DNA from: Terramyces sp. JEL0728
Lineage: Eukaryota > Chytridiomycota > Chytridiomycetes > Rhizophydiales > Terramycetaceae
NCBI GenBank assembly: GCA_027603945.1
Contig: JADIIU010000148.1
Coordinates: forward strand, 1 to 29,221
Direction of reading: 5' to 3'
DNA: 29,221 bases
The position numbers and the translations under genes were made by a program. The notes under the pieces were generated by a model. That model saw only the letters and a list, made by a program, of their open reading frames with translations, was not told the DNA's origin and made no database searches. Shown piece by piece: positions 1-7,735 of the stretch. Every line of letters starts with the position of its first letter. Within the stretch, counting starts at the first letter, position 1.

Positions 1-1343
1 ATCAACTTCAACCCTACTATTATCCAGGAGGTGCCAGTTACAAGCCAGCCGACGCGCTTGACCCAACTACCGTTGCTGATTATCTCCAGACGAGCAATGA
101 CGCATTGGGATTTCTCGCGATGATATTGTTCTTTATTGGCGCAATTACGAGTTTGATATCTCTAGCTGGTATTACTATATACAGGAATCATCCCATGGTT
201 AGAGCTTCGGATGTATTTGTTGGGTTTGCAATGCAAGTATGTATATTTATTAGTTGGTTTGACCTATTAACCATGTTGAACAAACCAACCCGGCTGGCTT
301 GTACTGCAGATTCAGTTATCTTGCCAATTACCTTTTCAATTTACTATGGATTGATGTTTATCAAGAATTATCGAATGTACATGATTTTTACGAGACCAAC
401 CCGTCGTGTGTTGAAAACGCACCAAACTATTGCCGTAGGGGCAGTGTTTGCCTTACCTGCTGCAATTATAATAGCAATTTGGCACGCAATTGATTCACCA
501 AAACCAGCTGCCCTTGCGGTGGTGAAAGGTGTGTATGCTTGGACCTGTTCGTCAACCTCGACCAGTGTTCAAAGTGATTTCGTAGCCGCTCTGGCCGTTT
601 ACTGCGGAGTCATTTTAGCTTTAAATTTGTTTATTGCTTTCCAGACCAGAAACGTCCCATCAAAATATAACGAGACTAAACTGATTACCATATCAATTTA
701 CAACACCGCGATTGTAAGCTGATACTCATCATAGGTTACTTTGTTTGCTATTTCATTGCTGCTTTCTCAAGGTCTTGGCTTTAGATTGAAAGCTGGAGTA
801 AAGATGTTTGCGGAATTCTACGTATTGTATTTCAACCTGATTAGCACGTTCATGGTCAAAGTTGTACAGTGTGCAAAAGGTCAAGGTCTGACTACCAGAA
901 GTTTTGGTCACTCATCTCAATCTCAAAGTCAAACTGGTAATACAAAAGAAGAAAACAAGACTGCTGGCTCAAAAGACGCAAAGAAACCAAAGGCAGGCAC
1001 ACCTGTTTTATTCAAGAAAGGGGGTATTTTTGCAACTTCAACTCCAAGAATCCTTACTTCTGAATCTGGTGATATTGTCTCATTCTGTCGATTTACCAAA
1101 ATTACTCTCGAAGACAGGAATCCCACTCGAAGAGGAGACGGGGAATGCTGGAAATTATCCAACCTTCAAGGCTTTAAGGTAGATGCGATCTCGAAAACTT
1201 CCCGCAAATACTTTTTGGACTTTGATGTATTTGAAATAGTGTTTGAAAACGAAGAGGACACCAAATTCTGGGATCAGTATTTTCATTCTTGGGCCAACAA
1301 ACATGCTTCGCACTCTTTGATGGGAGAAACAATGATGAAATAA
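1..1343 (+). CDS. Class C (GABA-B/mGluR-like) GPCR, 7TM region and cytoplasmic tail; 5' partial
   Basis: Exons 1-713 (first complete codon at 3) and 735-1343. The 21-nt intron 714-734 carries an in-frame TGA. The piece begins in the juxtamembrane stretch (PGGASYKPAD) and then has seven hydrophobic segments. Class C signatures are clear: a Cys opening TM3 followed by GLMFIKNYRMYMIF, a WTC in the second extracellular loop, and FQTRNVPSKYNETKLI between TM5 and TM6. The extracellular ligand-binding domain should lie upstream of the window. After TM7 comes a Ser/Gln/Lys-rich linker, then about 95 residues of mixed beta-like sequence (from KKGGIFATSTPRIL to FWDQYFHSWANK) resembling a PH-type fold; that last point is inference. 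A plasma-membrane receptor coupling to heterotrimeric G proteins is expected from the family. The ligand is unknown. Confidence 0.9.
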
Positions 1344-1411
1344 TTTTTAATCTATTTTCCAATTACAATTGAATTTTGCCTTTATTCTTTTTAACATCAC
1401 CTAGTTTAGAA

Positions 1412-2936
1412 TTAAATACTTTCATTGAATTGAGTAACTACTTCAGTAATACTTTTACTACTGTCATTTCTGATCGATGGGGATCTACTGCGAGGTTTGT
1501 ATTCTTTTTGAGGGAGGAGGTCTCTCAATTTCTTTGTTTCATTAACAAATTCATCTATAGGTATATCGTTGTCTTCCTTAAACGCTTTCTGCAGGAAAAA
1601 TGTCTCTTCAAGTTGTTCTTGTCGAATAGCTTTGGCGTGTTCGGCAATTACAATCTCTGGAATAGCATCAATTTGCTCAACAATCGAGTAGCCATCGTCA
1701 GCTAGTACCAGTTTTGCGGATTGATCAATCACACTTTGCACCAAAATTTCAACTGCACGCGAGTTGCTTTGACTTGCTGGAGTAATAAATACAGAATTGC
1801 GTTTGTCTTCAAAAATCTCTTCTGGAAAATCAAATACGGCATTCTCCATAATAGATGGAGACACCGGAATACCTTTGTTCTTTGGCCGTAATTCTCCTTT
1901 GGAGACGAATGTGCCAGAACCACTATCCATTGTGCTCCTTCTCCGGCTACTTACTTGAGGTGATGAATACAGCGACGAAGAATCACTTTTCATACTTATT
2001 GGAGTGGCAAGCCCATTATCCCCTAATCCTTTGCGAGAGAGTCGCGCCGAATCAGTAGTGTCAATTGGGGCTGGAGTTGCCGTCCCAAGACTTATCCGCC
2101 TTCCAAGTAAACTGTTTCTTTGGTGTCCAGCTGGGACCAAAGACCGGGATTTCTCAATTGCAGTTTGAGACTGAGAAACCTTTGAGGATCGTTTTTCCAC
2201 TTTAGATTGATTGAAATAGCTTTCATCAGAAATCACCTTTTTGGAATTCCGGTCCAGTGTCACTATTCCTTCATATCCAGATTTTTCAAATGCTTTTAAT
2301 TTTTCAATTATTTGAGACTCATTATTGACTGAAACGCACGGCTGACTTTTGTAGAATAACATGTAAGTGGGGTATAAATTAATATCGTATTTTCCGCGCA
2401 ATTCCTAGGATAAGCAATTCTTACATCTATTCCCAACATTTCGTCAATTCCACAGAACTGCATGGTGGGGTAAAATCTTGATAGCGAAATCATACTGAAA
2501 ATGTGGTTTTTGTGATTTTGATGTCTGGAGCTGTAGAACAAACACGCAGACAGCCCATCGTAGACAAGTAGCGACGCCAGATGAGAGCCAGATTTCGCTT
2601 CATGATATTTGCTCTGTGCTAGAATGCATTCTCGAAGCACTTCGGGAATTTTGACTGGATCCAAAATCAAGCTGCTAAAGACAGTTCCGTTCACAAAGAA
2701 CTGAAATGATGGGTAGCCAGTGATGCGAAATTTAGAAGCTATTTCTTTCATTCTGTTTGTATCTACCTGTATGCAGGTCGCTCCTTCGGATACCAGCTTT
2801 TGAGGCATCGATTTGACATCAGAACTGGTTAGCTTGATAGTTACTTGTATGCAAAGCAGTAAAATAGACACAAAGTAAATTTGGTCGATGTGATGGATTG
2901 GAACTCTTCTAGACTTTTGATTTCTTGCCAGGACAT
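1412..2936 (-). CDS. Tandem thioredoxin-fold protein without CXXC, with disordered C-terminal tail
   Basis: Exons 2936-2845, 2824-2425 and 2404-1412, giving 494 aa; introns 2825-2844 and 2405-2424 are both 20 nt. Residues about 1-110 have the thioredoxin order: strand FTLCLFY, then DTNRMKEIASKFRITGYPSFQFF with the cis-Pro. A second copy follows, with ACLFYSSR, then ELRGKYDINLYPTYMLFY. In both copies the CXXC site is replaced (AYNSD and SSRHQ), so disulfide exchange is unlikely; a binding or scaffold role is inferred. The last ~300 residues are Ser/Arg/Lys-rich and low complexity, with a more ordered acidic stretch near the end. There is no signal peptide or KDEL, so it is probably not an ER PDI. 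The ATG at 2936 is the first one compatible with the frame. Confidence 0.7.
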
Positions 2937-3204
2937 TTGGTAGGTGTGATTGACAATGCATCGCAAGAACAATGCAAACTCTTATTTATTCCTACGGATA
3001 TGGAACTCGCAGAAAAACTGCAAGCGCTGAATCCATTGACTTTCCCAGTAAATAGAAAGTTACTCGTCTTTGTTGTCAGATTACACAAATATATTCTACC
3101 GATACATCCAAGGTGGACAATATTTCCGCTGCTGATAATACACAATCCTAGTATTCCACAAGCAAGCGCCAACAAAAGGAATATTAATGGACAGTTTATT
3201 AATC

Positions 3205-4124
3205 TTACTTTCTTCTTTTGCTAGAGTGGACATTCACGGCTTGTCTAACGTTAATCTCCTCCTTTTTAGGCTTTCCAATCTTTTCTGCAATATCCAAATT
3301 CTTTTGTTTTTCAACTTCAACTGGACCGGTGCTAGATTCAAACTGAGTAAGAAATATGCTACCTTTCTCTTTACGCCTTTCACTTTGACATTGTCGTTCT
3401 TTAATTTAGGGTCGAATTTGCCCATGGAAGCAGTTGAAACATTGGCATCGACGATTTGCTTGTAGAGCATTTGCTTCTTGAAAGATTTATGATCCAAGCC
3501 TTTTTGCTTTGCGTAAGATTCTTCTTGGTTTCTTCTTTGCTGCATTTGGTTCTTTTCTACTCGTTTCTTCTTTTCTTCTCTGTCTGCTTGGTACATATCT
3601 GTAGTTGGATCTCGAATTAGCAAATTATTACCAGTTTCATCTGGAACTTCTTTAATCCAATCTGATAAATCTTTTCCACTCTTTCCTTGGTTCTTGTATC
3701 CAAAGGTTGGACGATATTCTCCAGTATTTTCGTCAAACACAACTCTCTTCTTTTTAGTTTTCTGGATTCCTTTAGCCGCAGCAAACTTTTCCCATCTTGT
3801 CATTGGTTTTTGTTTAGGAATTGGTTTTGCCCTTGGAATTTGATTCTTCATTGAACGAGGGAGAGTTGCAAACACACCATCTTCGTTTGAAACTGTAGGA
3901 CATTCGAAAATTGCATTGATTAGTATCTGAATTCCATCTCTAGCATCTGATTCCAAATTGTTTCTGAATTAGATAATATTACTCTGATGGGTTTGGGTCA
4001 AACGCAGTCAAGCATTGTAAATCAACTTCCAATGGGATATTTTTGTCGACTTTTACTGAAGCACTATGTTATTATTCAACTACTATTTCTCTTCTAATTT
4101 CGCCAACTGGTCAGAAACATCCAT
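3205..4124 (-). CDS. RRS1: RRS1, 60S ribosome biogenesis factor
   Basis: Exons 4124-4084, 4063-3983, 3963-3363 and 3342-3205, giving 286 aa. Introns are 4064-4083 (20 nt), 3964-3982 (19 nt) and 3343-3362 (20 nt). The family blocks are in order: N-terminal MDVSDQLAKLEEK, DLQCLTAFDPNPSE, then LPRS with PKQKPMTRWEKFAAAKGI, KKKRVVFDENTGEYRPTFGYK and a Lys/Arg-rich C terminus ending SSKRRK. Rrs1 acts in the nucleolus with Rpf2 to bring the 5S RNP into pre-60S particles. The N-terminal block is only recovered by splicing a 41-nt first exon and an 81-nt second exon around two tiny introns. AATAAA at 3195-3200 lies 4 nt past the stop. Confidence 0.95.
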
Positions 4125-4431
4125 TTTGTTTTTGAAAAAAAAGAAAAAAAAATATAAATTTGAATGCCGAATGGGATAATACCAATTAGGTAAAGAACCT
4201 TTCTTTAATCTGTGCTATACGGATAGCGTGAGAGTTATGGAATAGATTGACAGAAATGGCAGTCGACAACCTCCTCGACAGCAGCAGAAGCAGCTCCAAG
4301 CGAGTACTTTATAAGACGCGTAAGGCTTTAGTATTAAATCAAGGGATATATGCACATCTCACTTCCATTTAGTTGAACAGACTTTGTCCATGACAATGTA
4401 GGAGAGAAAATTTTTTCACTCAACAAAAGCA
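4125..4431. promoter_or_regulatory. Divergent promoter region between RRS1 and the SR-protein gene
   Basis: 307 nt separating two divergently transcribed RNA/ribosome genes. It holds an A-rich tract around 4134-4152 next to the RRS1 start and a TTTATAAG element near 4309. A small ORF of 38 codons on the plus strand (4256-4372) has no recognisable product and could be an upstream ORF in the SR-protein leader. I see no further gene. Confidence 0.4.
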
Positions 4432-5328
4432 ATGGGAGAAAACAGAAGAGTATACTTTGGTATGGTAGAGCTAATGCCAGGAAAATTACCTAGAGATTGT
4501 AGAGAACGAGACGTTGAAAAGTTGGCCAAGGAATTTGGAAGAATCCGGGATGTTCGTTGTCTGCAAGGCTTTGCTTTTGTTGAATTTGATGATGGCAGAG
4601 ATGCATCAGACTGTGTAAAGGACTTGGATGGTACAAGATTCATGGGAGAAAGGTAATTTGGCGTTTAAAACAGAATTATTTGTGAATTTGCAAAAAGTAG
4701 CAGAGGTGATCGCAGAGACGACAGGAGGGATGACAGAAGAAGAGACGACAGAAGAGATGACAGAGATCGTCCACGTAATATTCGCAAACCAGATCATCGG
4801 TAATCTACATCTAATTCTAGTGTTACTGTTTTGGGTCTCCCACGTGGTACCTCATGGCAAGTAAATGAATATTGATATCAAGGATCTGAAGGATCTGATG
4901 CGCAAAGTTGCTGAAGTGCAATACACCAACGTGGACCAAAATGGTGACGGTGTTGTTGAATTCATTTCTATTGAAGGAAAAGATAAGGCACTCAAACACT
5001 TTGAAGGATACGACTACAATGGATCGACTCTTGAAATCAAAGAAGTAAAAATTGCTAATTTCAGGGTGACAAGGATCGTTCTGGTGACCGCAACGATCGT
5101 GACAGAGTGACTGCATACTAATGATAGGATGACCGTCGCGACAGGGATGGCAGAGACGATCGTCGTGACAGAGACGACAGAGATGATCGTCGCGACAAAG
5201 ACAGAGATGACAAGGACGACCATCGTGATAAAGATAGGGATGATCGCAGAGACAGAGACGATGACCGCGATCGCTCACGCTCCCCTGCCAAGCGCTCCGA
5301 ATCTCCAACAAATCATGATGAAGAATAG
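4432..5328 (+). CDS. SR splicing factor, SRSF1-like (two RRMs) with Arg-Asp tail
   Basis: Seven exons: 4432-4459, 4481-4652, 4674-4799, 4821-4860, 4883-5044, 5065-5106 and 5128-5328, giving 256 aa. Introns are 21, 21, 21, 22, 20 and 21 nt. RRM1 has RNP2 VYFGKLPRDC and RNP1 LQGFAFVEFDD. An Arg/Asp-rich linker follows, then the pseudo-RRM with SWQDLKD, the invariant heptapeptide of SRSF1-type second RRMs. Expected role: nuclear splicing-site selection and mRNP assembly. The tail has alternating Arg and Asp (DRRDRD, RDDRRDRDD) rather than Arg-Ser; only RSRSP near the end is classical RS. It has six introns in 0.9 kb, the highest density here. Intron 1 is the only short intron that is a multiple of three with no in-frame stop. 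Confidence 0.95.
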
Positions 5329-5684
5329 TGATTCTCATAATAAAACTTGGTTTTACCCATCTAATATGGCTGGCCACTGGTTCTCTATTTGGAATGGATG
5401 GTACTGGCTCCTCATAATGTGTCTAAGGTTTCTCGATTGCATTGGCTATTCTGATTCTCATAACGGTCTTGTGCTTCTCCAGGGATTTGGTGCATCTCCT
5501 GTATCTTGCTTGTGCAATCCTGCTCTTTCGCTCTGGATTATCTTTATTGCCTCGCACAAGCTCAACGGGTGTATCTTGCCTTGTGTACTCTCACTTATCG
5601 ATGTGTATACTGTCTGTTTCCACCTGTCAAATTCCCTTTCTATACCCGCAATCAAAAATACAAATATAAAAAATGTTGTCAAGT
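5329..5684. other. Intergenic 3' region, no gene model supported
   Basis: 356 nt between the convergent SR-protein and secreted-protein genes. AATAAA at 5339-5344 fits the SR-protein 3' end. All three plus-strand frames contain open, hydrophobic stretches (for example around 5442-5560), but no chain of ATG, 19-22-nt GT-AG introns and stop joins them. One minus-strand frame (5458-5682) is open and polar. I call no gene. Confidence 0.5.
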
Positions 5685-6413
5685 CTATATTAATCTAATT
5701 AAAGCAAGAGCCGCCAAATAAGGTGCAACTCTGAAGGCAGAACTGGTTGCAGTTGGGTTGGATGGTATGAAAACAGTAGTAGGGCCTAAAGTGCCATTAC
5801 CACCAGAACCAGAAGGATTTGTACTAGTATTTGTGCTAATACTAAAGTTTTGCAATTGGAATTCCAATGTCCTGATGGCGAAAGACGGGCCTCTAACAGT
5901 GGTGATGATTGGCACACTGGTGTTTGGATCTAGCTCTGACAAGATCATTTCCAAAGATACAATATATTCATTGTTCACATCGCCTAGTTGCGATACATTT
6001 GCAGCGATTTGAGTTGGATTAAAGTCAAAGTGGATTTCTTCTGGACCAGCTCCGACAAATGCAGTAGCATTCGTTCCAAATACTTTCTTTTCTTTGTTTT
6101 TAACATTGAAAATTGCGGTTTTGGCTTTTCTTTCAGTTTTGATATTGTCGTAGATAATATTTATAGTGATTGTATCATTGCCCCAGACCAATTCTCTTGG
6201 GCAGCCGTCACTCTGTGTGTGGTGTGGAAGTGAGGATTTAAATGTGCAGTTGTAGGTCAATGCATCAACTAATGGTACTGAGGTATGAGTTGTTGCGCTG
6301 GTCGTTGCAACTAAAGTCTCTGTTTTTGTAGGTGCTGCACTGGCAGTCTTTTTAATGCTACTTGTAACTGCATAAATTGATGTCGCAAGCGACAGTACTG
6401 TCAATATTTTCAT
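5685..6413 (-). CDS. Secreted, probably GPI-anchored glycoprotein of unknown function
   Basis: Single exon, 242 aa, ATG at 6413. A signal peptide (MKILTVLSLATSIYAVTSS) is followed by a Thr/Ser/Ala-rich stretch. Residues about 50-180 are a compact domain with two cysteines (NCTF and DGCP), many beta-prone segments and about nine N-glycosylation sequons. A Gly/Ser/Asn/Thr linker leads to a C-terminal hydrophobic run (APYLAALALIRLI) with no basic tail, which is the pattern of a GPI-attachment signal. Likely at the cell surface or wall. I do not recognise the domain. It shares its upstream region with the divergent uL23 gene. Confidence 0.6.
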   Translation of the reverse strand: MKILTVLSLATSIYAVTSSIKKTASAAPTKTETLVATTSATTHTSVPLVDALTYNCTFKSSLPHHTQSDGCPRELVWGNDTITINIIYDNIKTERKAKTAIFNVKNKEKKVFGTNATAFVGAGPEEIHFDFNPTQIAANVSQLGDVNNEYIVSLEMILSELDPNTSVPIITTVRGPSFAIRTLEFQLQNFSISTNTSTNPSGSGGNGTLGPTTVFIPSNPTATSSAFRVAPYLAALALIRLI

Positions 6414-6733
6414 TTGTTTAATATGAAACTATTTCAAAGCTTTATTCCCAGTTCGAGCCCCAAGCGGCAACTCCATTCCTAAAAAGCGATAGAGGCCCCG
6501 ATCACAACATCCTGTGGCCATTGAATAAGGAGCAATGGAAATGAAAGAGTAAGCGGGAGGGGATTTCATTGTTATCAGCATCGTGGGTTAAAAGGTTTAG
6601 GATAGACTGTGTTGGGAGGGAGGCGCACGCGACCATGAGCCAAGTTCCCATACTATTAACTAATACAAAACATAGTATAGATAGAGTTATACCACGAGTG
6701 AATGTAAAGTTCGCGCAGTGTCTGTTTGGATCC

Positions 6734-6810
6734 AGGCGAATCAATAATAGGCGAATCAATAATAGGCGAATCAATAATAGACGAATCAATAGGCGAATCA
6801 ATAATAGGCG
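6734..6810. repeat. 15-bp minisatellite, about 5 copies
   Basis: Unit AGGCGAATCAATAAT at 6734, 6749 and 6764; a 12-nt variant AGACGAATCAAT at 6779; a full unit at 6791; then a partial AGGCG. The unit length is a multiple of three, but no coding role is apparent. It lies 160-237 bp upstream of the uL23 start. Confidence 0.97.
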
Positions 6811-6902
6811 GTGGAGATTAACAGTAACCACAATCTCATGCTGAATCCAACTTGGATCGACTCATGTAATGAAAGATTTTAGCAACTGTAAAAGGATAAA
6901 AC

Positions 6903-6908
6903 CACGTG
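6903..6908. promoter_or_regulatory. CACGTG (E-box / Cbf1-type) motif upstream of uL23
   Basis: Perfect palindrome 62 bp before the uL23 ATG. CACGTG is the binding site of bHLH factors such as Cbf1, which regulates ribosomal protein genes in some fungi. Use here is inference from position. Confidence 0.35.
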
Positions 6909-6970
6909 AGTATCACCTGACCCGGAGAGAAAAAAAAATACAGAGCAAACTAATTTCACTTTTTAAAGAA

Positions 6971-7536
6971 ATGGCACCAGTAGTAAAAAGTAAGTAATCA
7001 CTTGTGGGTAGCAGCTTTAGCTGCATTGTTTTAGTGGAACGAAAGGCATTTTCGAATGCACTTGACGTCTTTTAAAGACCCAACACTAGAGCAAATCTAA
7101 CCTTTTAGAAACCGAAGCTGTCAAGCAAGCTGCAACCGCAAAGAAGGCTGCTCTCAAGGGAACTGCAAAGAAGCAAATCAAAATCAAGACTTCTGCTACC
7201 TTCCACTTGCCAAAGACTCTTAAACTTGCTCGTGCTCCAAAGTACGCAAGAAAGGCTGTCGCAAAGGCTGCAACTCTTGACCAATACTCTGTCATCAAGT
7301 TCCCACTTGCAACTGAATCTGCAATGAAAAAGATTGAATACGACAACACCATTGTCTTCATCTGTGATGTCCGCTCCAACAAGCGCCAAATCAAGGATGC
7401 TTTGAAGCGTCTTTATGACATTGAAGTTGCTAACGTCAACACCCTCATCCGCCCAGATGGAAAGAAGAAGGCTTTTGTCCGTTTCCCAGCTGATGTTGAA
7501 GCTACTGAAGTTGCTTCAAGAATCGGACTCATGTAA
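6971..7536 (+). CDS. RPL25: 60S ribosomal protein uL23 (L25/L23a)
   Basis: Exons 6971-6989 and 7109-7536, giving 148 aa, close to the family length of about 140-155. The short first exon encodes MAPVVK, followed by a Lys/Ala-rich N-terminal extension and the globular domain: [69 protein letters not shown] and the C-terminal ASRIGLM. uL23 sits at the polypeptide exit tunnel. Codon choice is C-ending and GC-richer than its neighbours (AAG, ATC, GCT), as expected for a highly expressed gene. It has the only long intron in the window. AATAAA at 7543-7548 lies 6 nt after the stop. Confidence 0.98.
6990..7108 (+). other. 119-nt intron in uL23 with three inverted repeats
   Basis: Begins GTAAGT and ends with CTAAC...TTTTAG. 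It contains three successive short hairpins: 7011-7024 (GCAGC/GCTGC, loop TTTA), 7046-7059 (GCATT/AATGC, loop TTCG) and 7067-7079 (GTCTT/AAGAC, 3-nt loop). It is about six times longer than every other intron here. No C/D snoRNA boxes are evident. Confidence 0.93.
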
Positions 7537-7542
7537 GCGCAT

Positions 7543-7548
7543 AATAAA
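7543..7548 (+). terminator. Poly(A) signal AATAAA of uL23
   Basis: Canonical hexamer beginning 7 nt after the last base of the stop codon. Confidence 0.6.
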
Positions 7549-7701
7549 TCTCTTGGGATAATAATATATAGTTTCTATTTTGTAATAATTGATTTTCATT
7601 GTCTTTCTGGATGGTGAATATTAATGCTTGTGCAAGCTGTTTCAGTTGAATAATCTACTCAATACTGTCTAGATCTCGCCAATTGACATTGACAATCATG
7701 A

Positions 7702-7709
7702 TATAAAAG
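7702..7709 (+). promoter_or_regulatory. TATA box of the CLC gene
   Basis: TATAAAAG ends 26 nt before the ATG at 7736. Normal TATA-to-start spacing would leave almost no 5' leader, so the real start site may sit further downstream or the leader is only a few bases long. Confidence 0.4.
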
Positions 7710-7735
7710 CCGAGCGCAGATGGGGGTTTCAAAAA

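Larger units (their letters stand above)
6414..6970. promoter_or_regulatory. Divergent intergenic region of the secreted-protein and uL23 genes
   Basis: 557 nt without a convincing gene. It contains a 15-bp minisatellite (6734-6810) and a CACGTG palindrome (6903-6908) next to the ribosomal protein gene. ORFs through the repeat only spell an Arg/Asn/Ile repeat and have no other support. Confidence 0.5.

Noticed and set aside
2925..3224. Open frames on both strands between the thioredoxin-fold gene and RRS1
   Set aside because: The plus frame overlaps the thioredoxin start and the minus frame has no ATG. No 19-22-nt GT-AG intron joins either to a sensible start or stop, so I treat it as a 268-nt spacer/promoter.
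4256..4372. 38-codon ORF upstream of the SR-protein gene
   Set aside because: Too short and without recognisable features for a gene; mentioned only as a possible upstream ORF.
6990..7108. snoRNA inside the uL23 intron
   Set aside because: No clear C/D boxes, and the hairpins are too small for a standard H/ACA RNA; only a structured intron is claimed.
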